Shown: one piece after another, positions 55,027 through 62,825 of the stretch
Position numbering within the stretch: position 1 is the first letter of the stretch
Layout of the letters: the number at the start of each line of letters is the position of its first letter
Source: Paraburkholderia tagetis
Lineage (GTDB): Bacteria; Pseudomonadota; Gammaproteobacteria; Burkholderiales; Burkholderiaceae
DNA length: 64,000 bases
Reading direction: 5' to 3'
Assembly: GCF_022213065.1 (NCBI RefSeq)
Contig: NZ_JAKLJA010000008.1
Coordinates: 124,001 to 188,000 of the forward strand
Notes under the pieces: generated by a model
The model's database searches: none
What the model was told of the DNA's origin: nothing
The model's input: the letters and a program-made list of their open reading frames with translations, nothing else
Made by a program: the position numbers and the translations under genes

Positions 55027-55243
55027 TCATTGCCTCTTTAACAACCTGCACGCCGACCAGCGGGCGACGCTGCGCGGGCAAGTCCAGCATTGCGCGCGGC
55101 GCCTCGCCGAGACCGGCAAAACGGCTATGTTGGACCGCCTGTTCGATGGCCGACTGCGGCAGCCACTGCGCGATCATAACCGTTGCTGCCGTGCCTAAGC
55201 CGACAACCGCCAAGCCAAGAAGCGAGAGAAAGATGAAATCCAT
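55007..55243 (-). CDS. Small single-pass membrane protein upstream of gntR
   Basis: I do not recognise this 78-residue protein. It has one N-terminal membrane helix (FIFLSLLGLAVVGLGTAATVMIAQWL) and a soluble tail with several Arg and Pro. The ATG at 55243 follows GCGGAGC, and its 3' end overlaps the gntR start by 20 bases, indicating translational coupling. The shared oxalate operator lies 70 bp upstream. Good ribosome-binding site, promoter and overlap support a real gene. Confidence 0.65.
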   Translation of the reverse strand: MDFIFLSLLGLAVVGLGTAATVMIAQWLPQSAIEQAVQHSRFAGLGEAPRAMLDLPAQRRPLVGVQVVKEAMNVVRTH

Positions 55244-55313
55244 TTGAAGCTCCGCAAAGTTGAATCATCGAATGACTCAATCATATGCTGCATCGCGACA
55301 AAAATCAATATTT

Positions 55314-55335
55314 CGTATGTGATATATCAAATACG
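55314..55335 (-). promoter_or_regulatory. Operator of the small-ORF/gntR unit
   Basis: The minus strand reads CGTATTTGATATATCACATACG, a 22-bp palindrome with one mismatched pair. It contains TGATATATCACATA in the same orientation as the downstream genes, as in frc and oxlT2. Confidence 0.7.
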
Positions 55336-55780
55336 AATACCGTTATCACCTTTCTCTATGGCTCCCCCCTCTGGCACAGATTCGAAAGCGGCACGCCGGC
55401 GAAGGCGTCCCGCCACTAAGCGTCCCATTTCGGACGCCAGAAGGCCTCCGAAATCGTTCCGCGTGGAAAAAATTCCATCCTGAAGGAAACCGTCGCGCGC
55501 GGCAAGGGGCGGGATGACAGACCAAGGGCAAAACCGAAGTGTCCGCGGCAGGTCCGGCAGCGCATTCCCACGTGCATGCCTACCCCAAATGGCGACTCGT
55601 CCTACAAATCTTGTTGACAGTGCCCACACGCGCCCCGCACACTCGACGCATGCACACCTCCACCTCTTTCATCCACGCGAACGCGATGAATCACCCGTGG
55701 CATATGCCCAATGGCATGGCACGGGGAAGGTGTGCGGACGAGCAATTCAGGTAGTTCAGTCTGTCGTTACGCAAATCACA

Positions 55781-55816
55781 CAGCCCCGCCGGCATCGACG
55801 GGGCTGTTGTTTTTTG
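55781..55816 (+). terminator. Intrinsic terminator upstream of DUF2917
   Basis: CAGCCCCG and CGGGGCTG form an 8-bp stem with possible extra pairs in the loop, followed by TTGTTTTTT. It points toward DUF2917 and lies only 50 bp before that gene's start, so it ends an upstream plus-strand transcript or acts as an attenuator. Confidence 0.8.
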
Positions 55817-55866
55817 GGTGGTAGTGGCAGTGCCCCGTCCGTCGGCTCCTCATCATGGAGAACACG

Positions 55867-56253
55867 ATGGATTTCGCTTCGCAGCAGGCCGATCAAGACA
55901 GCGCCTCCGGCGCCCTTATACACGACGATGCGCTGCCGGCCCTGTCGATCCACTTTGCCGTGCCCGCGACCGGGACGTTCACCTGGCGCGTGCGCGCGGA
56001 CAGCACGCTGCGCGTCTACGGCGCGCGCATCTGGCTCACGCGTGCGCGTTCGCCCTACGACCATTGGCTGAACCCGGGCGAAACGCTGCGGGTCTACCGC
56101 GGCGAACGCCTCTGGCTTAGCGCGGACGGCGAGAGCGCCGCCGCCCGCGTGACGCTCACGAGCGCATGGCGGCCGCCGTTTGCGGCTGTGCGGCGCGCAG
56201 GCGGGCGCTGCGCCAGCCGGCTCGCGTTGCTCGCGGTGCGTCTCACGGGTTAG
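55867..56253 (+). CDS. DUF2917 family protein
   Basis: The 128-residue protein contains the DUF2917 core (about 33-90): FTWRVRADSTLRVYGARIWLTRARSPYDHWLNPGETLRV, a small beta-rich, cupin-like module found in Burkholderiaceae. Function is unknown. Two ATG codons are in frame; I chose 55867 because ATGGAGA before it supplies a GGAG ribosome-binding site. A terminator lies just upstream. Confidence 0.85.
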   Translation: MDFASQQADQDSASGALIHDDALPALSIHFAVPATGTFTWRVRADSTLRVYGARIWLTRARSPYDHWLNPGETLRVYRGERLWLSADGESAAARVTLTSAWRPPFAAVRRAGGRCASRLALLAVRLTG

Positions 56254-56280
56254 CGGCGCCGGCCGGCTCGACCGGCCCCA

Positions 56281-56325
56281 CTGGCTCCACTGGCTCCACT
56301 GGCTCCACTGGCTCCACTGGCTCGA
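56281..56325 (+). repeat. Tandem 9-bp units CTGGCTCCA
   Basis: Four perfect copies and a fifth imperfect one (CTGGCTCGA) lie head to tail between the convergent ends of DUF2917 and the porin gene. Confidence 0.95.
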
Positions 56326-56394
56326 CCGCCGAGAGCGCCGAGAGCGCCCCCTTGCAGCGCAGGCGAGTGCCGCTTCCCCACACCGCGAGGCAAA

Positions 56395-56432
56395 AAGGCC
56401 GGACGCGCCACCCACATGGCGCGCCCGGCCTT
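56395..56432 (-). terminator. Terminator after the second porin
   Basis: Two 16-base arms, AAGGCCGGACGCGCCA and TGGCGCGCCCGGCCTT, pair with one mismatch around a six-base loop. On the minus strand a TTTTTG tail follows. Confidence 0.85.
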
Positions 56433-56489
56433 CACGAAACGTCATACGTCTAGCACGGCGCAAACGCAAAACGCAGCGCGCCAGCGCGC

Positions 56490-57653
56490 TCAGAATTTGT
56501 GCCGCAGGCCCAGATTGAACATGGTCTGCGTCGCCGTTCCGTTATAGCCGTATGAGCCGATCGACGCTTCGGCCGGCATCGAGCCGCCCACGCCGTCGCC
56601 CTGGTCGCCGCTCGCGTGCTGCCAGCCCGCGGTCATGTAGACGTCGGTGCGCTTCGAGAGGCTGTAGTCCGCACCGATCGACACCTGGTGGTAATTCGCG
56701 CTCGTGTCGCCATTGGCATGCGTATAGCTGTAGCCGAGGCCGAGCAGGAACACCGGGCTCAGTTGATAGTTCACGAAACCCTGGCCCGTATTGTATTTCT
56801 CAGTGCTGCGGAACACGGAACTCGCGTCTGGCGCGTATTGCGCGTTGCTGTAGCCGAGACCGAACGTAAACAGGCCGAGCGAGTACTGCGCCGCCGCCCG
56901 CGCGATGGAAAGTGAGTGAGCGCTCGCATAGCCGCCGTTGATGGGACCGTCGAAGGTGCCGTCCGAGGTGCTGTTCCAACCGGTGGTGCGAATGCCGATG
57001 GCGGCTTGGCTATTGGCCGCGTAGAAGTAGCCGCCCGCCAGCGAAATGGGGCCGTTGTTGTAGGCCACGGCCGCCGAATACGACTGTTCGGAGCCGGTGG
57101 AACCCGCGATGCCGCCGAACGAGTACATGGCGGCGGCCTGCAGGCCGTTCCACACCGGCGTGGTGTACTTGACGGCATTGTTGACGCGGAAGCTGTTGTC
57201 GTAATTGTCGACGTCGCCGGGGGTCGCGAAGACCGAGCCGAAGTAATTGTCTGCGGTGATGCCCTGCACGAGGTCGATCAGCGGGTCATATTGGCGTCCG
57301 AGCGTGAGCGAACCGTATTGCGCCGCCGTCAGGCCTACGTAAGCCTGGCGGCCGAACAACCGGCCGCCTTGGCCCAATCGGCCGGTCGACGGATTAAAGC
57401 CGCTCTCCAACTGGAAAATGGCCTTGAGGCCGCCGCCCAGATCCTCGGCGCCCTTCAAGCCCCAGCGCGAGCCCGAGAGATTGCCGAAGCTGCTGTTGCC
57501 GAGCGCCCAGAGATTTTTATTGCCGTTTGCGTGATTGACGTAGGTGAGGGAAGTGTCGATGGTGCCGTACAGCGTGACACTGGTCTGTGCATGCGCCACG
57601 CTGGCGGCGCCGAGCGTGACGAACGAAAGCGAAGTCAGGGCGAGTCTGTTCAC
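56490..57653 (-). CDS. Gram-negative trimeric porin (second copy)
   Basis: The 387-residue outer-membrane porin has a signal peptide ending AHA, the first-strand sequence QTSVTLYGTIDTSLTYV, GSRWGLKGAEDLGGGLKAIFQLESGF, GRQAYVGL, and a C-terminal HKF. The start is GTG at 57653 after GGGAG. It resembles the porin at 27290 in the conserved strands but differs in the loops, so it probably has different selectivity. It is monocistronic with its own terminator. Confidence 0.93.
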   Translation of the reverse strand: MNRLALTSLSFVTLGAASVAHAQTSVTLYGTIDTSLTYVNHANGNKNLWALGNSSFGNLSGSRWGLKGAEDLGGGLKAIFQLESGFNPSTGRLGQGGRLFGRQAYVGLTAAQYGSLTLGRQYDPLIDLVQGITADNYFGSVFATPGDVDNYDNSFRVNNAVKYTTPVWNGLQAAAMYSFGGIAGSTGSEQSYSAAVAYNNGPISLAGGYFYAANSQAAIGIRTTGWNSTSDGTFDGPINGGYASAHSLSIARAAAQYSLGLFTFGLGYSNAQYAPDASSVFRSTEKYNTGQGFVNYQLSPVFLLGLGYSYTHANGDTSANYHQVSIGADYSLSKRTDVYMTAGWQHASGDQGDGVGGSMPAEASIGSYGYNGTATQTMFNLGLRHKF

Positions 57654-58298
57654 GTCTTTCTCCCGGCGCAGTCAAACTTCCGCAGTCAAACAGCACGTGA
57701 TCGAATCAGACTACCTCCACGGACACGCGAAGTAAAAGAATTAAAAAGCGTGTCTCGAATTGGTAACAACGGTTTCAGAAAAAGTCCCGCGCAGCCGTAA
57801 ATCATTGTGTCGCGCGGCGACACAATGGCGGGCCGGGCGCCCGTTGCAGCGCGACCGTCCGTGTCCGGAGCTTGGGATCCGTCAGGGTTTTCAAAGACAT
57901 CCGCGTCGAATCCTCAAGCAAAAGTGCTCGGGCAAACTCAGGTAAAGTCGCGCGCATCGCACTGTTACGTTCGCAGCGGCGATCTTTTAAAAATCATCCG
58001 GTCCCGTTTGCGTTTCGCTTCAGCGTTCGTTCGAGGTTTCCGAGGTTTCCGAGGTTTCTTGCGGCACGGGTCAACCACCAGGTCGCCCCATGCGTTTCCA
58101 GCTTTACAGTCATTACCAAACGTTTACGTTTTGGCAAGCTGCCACGGCTTGCTGCTACGGCTCCCCCCGCTACGGCCCCTTGCGCTGCAAGCCGCAACGG
58201 CCAGCCGCCGGACCACCCTAACAAACAACACGCGATGCCGCCCCTGAAGACGCCGGCCACGGCGCCAAGGCGGCATCGGAGAATCGCCAGGCCAACCC
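57654..58298. other. 645-bp divergent region, porin / mprF
   Basis: No gene is supported. It contains a 9-bp triple repeat (58032-58058) and the palindrome AAACGT-TT-ACGTTT (58119-58132), a possible operator for mprF. Confidence 0.55.
58032..58058 (+). repeat. Three tandem 9-bp units CGAGGTTTC
   Basis: Three perfect head-to-tail copies lie in the mprF upstream region. Confidence 0.9.
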
Positions 58299-60911
58299 AT
58301 GTTTGAATCGCCTCCTTCGCGCATTGCGCGCGCCGCCGCCGTGGCGCTGCGCCGCCGCGCCCGCGCGTTGCGTTTGCAGCGCTTCGTGGCGCCGGCCCTC
58401 GCCATCGGCATCTGCGCGCTTTTGCTGCTGGTGTTTCAGCACCTCTCGCAGTCCGTCGACTACCGCTCGGTGATTCGTCAGCTCTGGCGCCTGAGCCCGG
58501 CGCAATGGACCGGCGCGCTCGGCGCCACCGCCGTCAGCTTCGTCGCGCTGGTCGGGCGCGACGCGGTCGGCCTGCGCTACCTCGGTGCGCATGTCTCGCG
58601 CGGCGCGCTTTGGGTGGGCGCCATCGCCGGCTCGGCGCTCGGCAACGTCACCGGCTTCGGCGCGCTCACGGGCGGCGCCGTGCGCTGCCGCGTCTATGGC
58701 GGCGCGGGCGTCACGGCCGCGCAGATCGGCCGCATGACGGTGTTCACGAGCGTCACGCTCGCGCTCGCCCTCGCGCTCATGACCGCGCTCGGCATGGTGG
58801 GCGCCGCCGATACGCTTTCCGGTCTGCTGCACCTCTCGCCCGAGGCGCTGCGCTGGATCGGCGGCGTCGTGCTCGCGCTCGGCGCCGCGCTCATCGCGGC
58901 CTGCCCCGGCGAGGCGCGCGAAATCGAGCCGCTCAAGCGCGCCTGGCTGCGCTTCGCGGTGCCCGCGCGCCGCGACCTCGTTGCGCAATTGCTGCTCGCG
59001 GCACTCGACGTGGCGGGCGCCGGTCTCGCGCTCTGGTCGGTGATGCCGCACGCGCATATCGGCTTTGCCGAGTTCCTGACCGTCTATACCGCCGCCCTGC
59101 TGCTCGGCCTGATCGGCCACACGCCCGGCGGCATCGGCGTGTTCGAAGCCGCGATGGTGTTCGCGCTCGGCGCGAGCGTGCCGGGCCCCAAGGTGTTCGC
59201 CGCGCTGCTCGCCTATCGCGCGATCTATTTCGGCGCACCGCTCGCGCTTTCGGCCGCGCTGCTCGCGGCATTCGAAGGGCGCGCACTCAAGAATCCGCTC
59301 AACACGGATTTCGCGAGGCGCGGCGTCCATGGCGTCTCGCAGCTCGCTCCGCTGTTTCTCGCCATCGTCACCTTCGTGACCGGCAGCATGCTCGTGATCT
59401 CGGGCGCCACGCCCGCGTTCACTCATCGCATCGAGCTCCTGCAGAATTTCATTCCGCTCTGGGTACTCGAAAGCTCGCAGTTGCTCGGCAGCCTGTTCGG
59501 CGTGCTGCTGCTGTTCGTCGCGCGCGGCCTGTTGCGCCGCCTCGACGCCGCCTGGTGGCTCGCGCTCATGCTCGCTGTCGCCAACCTCGCGCTCTCGCTC
59601 ACCAAGGGTCTCGCATTCGTCGAAGCGGGTGTGCTGTGCGTGCTGATCGTGCTCCTGCTGGTCACGCGCCAACGCTTCAACCGTCATTCGTCGCTGTTCG
59701 CCGAGCCCTTTACGCCCGCCTGGCTCGCCTCGGTGGGCTGCGTGATCGCACTCGCCGTGTGGGTGTTGTTCTTCGCGTTCCGCGATGTCGAGTACTCGCA
59801 GCATCTCTGGTGGCAATTCGCCTTCGACGAACGCGCACCGCGTGCACTGCGCGCGACGCTCGGCGCGGGCGTGTTCGCGGCGGCGCTCGCGTTGTGGCAG
59901 TTGCTGCGCCCCGCCGCGGGCCGTTTTGTGATACCCGCGAGCGAGGATCTGGCCGAAGCCGCGCGCATCGTGCGCGCGCAGGAACGCAGCGACGCGGGCC
60001 TCGCGTTGATGGGCGACAAGAGCTTCCTGTTCTCGTCCTCGCGCAACGCCTTCCTCATGTACGCGAAGCGCGGACGCACGTGGGCCGCGCTGCATGACCC
60101 GGTGGGTCCGCGCGAAGAATGGCCCGCGCTGATCCGCGAATTCGTCTCGCTCGCGCACGCGCACAGCGGCCGCGCCGCGTTCTATCAGGTGCGCGCCGAC
60201 GCCCTGCCGCTCTATCTCGACGCCGGTCTCACGCTGATGAAGCTCGGCGAGGAAGCGCGCGTGATGCTCAAGGAGTTCGATCTCAAGGGCCCGCAGCGCG
60301 CGCATCTGCGCTATGCGCTCAAGCGCGGCGAACGCGACGGCTTCACGTTCGAGCACATCGATCCGGCACGGATGAGCGACAGCCTGCCGGTGCTGCGCAC
60401 GATCTCCGACGCGTGGCTCGAAGAGCGCGACGTGCGCGAAAAGAGCTTCTCGGTGGCCGCATTCGACGACGACTATCTCGCCGCGCAACACGTGCTGCTC
60501 GTGCGCCAGAACGGCGCGCCGCTCGCCTTCGTGACCTTCATGACGACCGACCTCAACACCGATGCGACGGTCGGCGTCATGCGCCATCTGCCGGGCGCCT
60601 CGTCCTATGCGATGGAGTATCTGTTCACGCAACTCGCGCTGCATCTGAAGGGCGCCGGCTATCAATCGCTCTCGCTCGGCATGGCGCCGCTCGCCGGCAT
60701 GGCGCCGACGCCGCTCGCTTCGTCGTGGCACCGCCTTGCCGGGCTGATCTGGCGTTTCGGCGGCAAGTTCTACAACTTCCGGGGGCTGCGCGGCTTCAAG
60801 AACAAGTTCGCGCCGCGCTGGGAACCGCGCTATCTGGCCGCGTCGGGCTCGATCAGCGTGTTCATCACCCTCGCGGATCTTTCGTTGCTGGCAGGAGGCT
60901 GGCGCTCATGA
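58299..60911 (+). CDS. mprF: Bifunctional lysylphosphatidylglycerol synthetase/flippase MprF
   Basis: MprF adds lysine from Lys-tRNA to phosphatidylglycerol and moves the product to the outer leaflet, reducing sensitivity to cationic peptides and acid. The 870-residue protein has about 14 membrane helices (1-560), with the flippase-domain signature GFGALTGGAVRCRVYGGAGV, and a cytoplasmic GNAT-fold synthase domain (about 570-870: MGDKSFLFSSSRNAFLMYAKRGRTWAAL ... GLRGFKNKFAPRWEPRYL). Its stop overlaps the acvB start (ATGA). Confidence 0.94.
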   Translation: MFESPPSRIARAAAVALRRRARALRLQRFVAPALAIGICALLLLVFQHLSQSVDYRSVIRQLWRLSPAQWTGALGATAVSFVALVGRDAVGLRYLGAHVSRGALWVGAIAGSALGNVTGFGALTGGAVRCRVYGGAGVTAAQIGRMTVFTSVTLALALALMTALGMVGAADTLSGLLHLSPEALRWIGGVVLALGAALIAACPGEAREIEPLKRAWLRFAVPARRDLVAQLLLAALDVAGAGLALWSVMPHAHIGFAEFLTVYTAALLLGLIGHTPGGIGVFEAAMVFALGASVPGPKVFAALLAYRAIYFGAPLALSAALLAAFEGRALKNPLNTDFARRGVHGVSQLAPLFLAIVTFVTGSMLVISGATPAFTHRIELLQNFIPLWVLESSQLLGSLFGVLLLFVARGLLRRLDAAWWLALMLAVANLALSLTKGLAFVEAGVLCVLIVLLLVTRQRFNRHSSLFAEPFTPAWLASVGCVIALAVWVLFFAFRDVEYSQHLWWQFAFDERAPRALRATLGAGVFAAALALWQLLRPAAGRFVIPASEDLAEAARIVRAQERSDAGLALMGDKSFLFSSSRNAFLMYAKRGRTWAALHDPVGPREEWPALIREFVSLAHAHSGRAAFYQVRADALPLYLDAGLTLMKLGEEARVMLKEFDLKGPQRAHLRYALKRGERDGFTFEHIDPARMSDSLPVLRTISDAWLEERDVREKSFSVAAFDDDYLAAQHVLLVRQNGAPLAFVTFMTTDLNTDATVGVMRHLPGASSYAMEYLFTQLALHLKGAGYQSLSLGMAPLAGMAPTPLASSWHRLAGLIWRFGGKFYNFRGLRGFKNKFAPRWEPRYLAASGSISVFITLADLSLLAGGWRS

Positions 60912-62326
60912 CTCTTCGTATTCTCTCGCTGCCGCGCCTCGCCGGCGCCGCGGCGGGCGCAGCCTTGCTCGCGCTCTGCGCGGTTCAGGCCAACGCTGCT
61001 CAGGCAAGCGCTCCGGCGCCGTCGCACACCGCGCCCGCGCACGTCTCGGGCGGCCGCTATGGCGATGTCGCCGTGACGAAACCCGCCGGCGCGATGCGCG
61101 GCTTTACCGTGCTGTTCTCGGCGGGCGAGCACTGGAACGCAGCAGACCAGACGCGCGCCGACGCCCTCGCGCAACACGGCGCCCTGGTCGTGGGCGTGGA
61201 CACGGCGCGCTACGCCGCCAATCTCGCGGCAGTGAAGGACGAGACCTGCCACAAGCTCTACAGCGATGCAGAAGCGCTCAGCCACCAGCTCGAGCGCCAG
61301 CAAGCGTCGAACCAGTATTTCGCGCCGATCGCGATCGGCAGCGGCGAAGGCGCGCTCATCGCGCAACGCATGCTCTCGCAGGCGCCCGCGAACACGATGG
61401 CGGGCGCGGTGTCGCTCGATCCCGCCGCGAAGCTCGACGCGCGCTTCGCCCCCTGCCCCGCCGACCCCACGCTGTCGCGCGGCAAGGGCCTGCCCGGCTT
61501 CTTCGAACAAGGCGCGACGACAGTTGCTAGCGCAACGAAATCGCCGGCCTCGACGAGCGCAACAGTTGTTAGCACGACCTCTTCAACCAACGCGAAGCCG
61601 CACACATTTGCCGCGAATCTCACCGATGCCGAGAAGCTCGTCGCGCTCACCTCACCGCATCTGCGCGTGCAGACGGAAAGCGAGGAAGACGTGTCGGACC
61701 TGCCGCTCGTCGAGCTGCCTGCGGCGCATCCGACCGACATGCTCGCGGTCGTGATTTCCGGCGACGGCGGCTGGCGCGATCTCGACAAAACCATCGCGGA
61801 AGCCCTGCAAAAACAGGGGGTTTCGGTGATCGGCTGGGATGCGCTGCGCTACTTCTGGAGCGAGAAGACGCCCGCGCAGACGAGCCACGATCTCGCGCGC
61901 GTGCTCAACACCTATACCGCGCGCTGGCACGTGAAGCACATCGCGCTCGTGGGCTATTCGTTCGGCGCGGACGTGATGCCGTTCGCCTACAACCGACTGC
62001 CCGATGCGCTGCGCGCGAAGGTGTCGTACATGTCGCTGCTCGGCTTCGCGCCCGATGCGGACTTCCAGATTCGCGTGACGGGCTGGCTCGGCATGCCCGC
62101 GAGCGACAAGGCGCTGCAGGTGCGCCCGGAACTCGCGAAGGTGCCGCCCGCGATCGTGCAATGCGTCTATGGCGCCGACGAAAAAGAAACGCTTTGCCCA
62201 GCGCTGGCGAACACGGGCATCGAGCTCGTGAAGACGAACGGCAGCCATCACTTCGACGGCGACTACAACGCGCTCGCGGCAAAGATCATCGCCGGGTGGA
62301 AAAAGGAGATTGCAGCGCGAGGGTGA
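60908..62326 (+). CDS. acvB: AcvB/VirJ family protein
   Basis: The 472-residue periplasmic protein has a signal peptide (cleavage after ANA near residue 31), an N-terminal VirJ-like domain, a Thr/Ser/Ala-rich linker (about 200-225) and a C-terminal alpha/beta-hydrolase VirJ domain with the nucleophile elbow VGYSFGADVMPF. In Agrobacterium and Rhizobium, AcvB homologues hydrolyse lysyl-phosphatidylglycerol and are paired with MprF/LpiA, as here. The four-base overlap with mprF means tight coupling of synthesis and turnover. Confidence 0.9.
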   Translation: MTLRILSLPRLAGAAAGAALLALCAVQANAAQASAPAPSHTAPAHVSGGRYGDVAVTKPAGAMRGFTVLFSAGEHWNAADQTRADALAQHGALVVGVDTARYAANLAAVKDETCHKLYSDAEALSHQLERQQASNQYFAPIAIGSGEGALIAQRMLSQAPANTMAGAVSLDPAAKLDARFAPCPADPTLSRGKGLPGFFEQGATTVASATKSPASTSATVVSTTSSTNAKPHTFAANLTDAEKLVALTSPHLRVQTESEEDVSDLPLVELPAAHPTDMLAVVISGDGGWRDLDKTIAEALQKQGVSVIGWDALRYFWSEKTPAQTSHDLARVLNTYTARWHVKHIALVGYSFGADVMPFAYNRLPDALRAKVSYMSLLGFAPDADFQIRVTGWLGMPASDKALQVRPELAKVPPAIVQCVYGADEKETLCPALANTGIELVKTNGSHHFDGDYNALAAKIIAGWKKEIAARG

Positions 62327-62517
62327 GCCAGTCAGCAGGCCGCTCCTCACTCCCCACCAGCCCCTCTACGGCGCGCCACCTGGCGCGCTCCCGCCAGCCT
62401 GACCTTTCATCGGAACACGAATGAAAGGCCTCAGTAAAAATCTCCACTTTCATTACAAACAACTTTCATCTATAACGGCATCACATGTCGCGATCTCCAC
62501 TATCTCGCACATGACTC

Positions 62518-62550
62518 AGCCCGCCAGGCCTTGCCTGCGGGCTTTTTTTT
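62518..62550 (+). terminator. Intrinsic terminator after mprF-acvB
   Basis: AGCCCGCCAGGC and GCCTGCGGGCT pair with one bulged base, and a run of eight T follows, 190 bp after the acvB stop. Confidence 0.9.
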
Positions 62551-62643
62551 CGGATTTCTGGGCATCGATTTTAAGCTTTCAACAAACTTACTCATCAATG
62601 CCCCATAGGTAGTGAAAACACCGACGCCGCCCCTCTTGACTCT

Positions 62644-62661
62644 GTTGATATATCACATATT
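62644..62661 (+). promoter_or_regulatory. Operator/promoter of oxlT2
   Basis: TTGATATATCACATATTG contains the shared TGATATATCACATA (62646-62659). A TTGACT -35-like element precedes it, and TATTGT at its right edge is the likely -10, so the operator fills the promoter spacer as it does at frc. Confidence 0.7.
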
Positions 62662-62825
62662 GTGTAAACAACTGTCAGCGAAACGACAGGATTCAAAGGC
62701 CGCGGCCAGGTGCAAAACTGCAAAACGGCCTCGCGGGACTCCATTCACAGTCAATAAACCGCAATCAACCCGTATGGAACCGGAGCAGGTGCAAGGCACC
62801 CACTTCGGTCGACAAGGAGACACTT

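Larger units (their letters stand above)
55244..55866. other. 623-bp divergent region, small ORF / DUF2917
   Basis: No conserved gene is visible. The left part contains the gntR-unit operator. From about 55500 the GC content rises. TTGACA at 55614-55619 and a terminator at 55781-55816 bracket a possible small transcript or leader; a 34-codon frame at 55650-55754 has no ribosome-binding site. Confidence 0.5.
62327..62825. other. 499-bp region before oxlT2
   Basis: No gene is supported. It holds an inverted repeat CCTTTCAT-N10-ATGAAAGG (62403-62428), the acvB terminator (62518-62550) and the oxlT2 operator (62644-62661). Confidence 0.6.

Noticed and set aside
55650..55754. A 34-codon frame before the DUF2917 terminator, considered as a leader peptide
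   Set aside because: There is no ribosome-binding site and no run of a single regulatory amino acid codon beyond scattered His; kept only as a possible RNA leader.
58218..60731. An 837-codon open frame antisense to mprF
   Set aside because: Composition is that of a reverse-strand shadow of a high-GC gene; mprF on the other strand has full family motifs.
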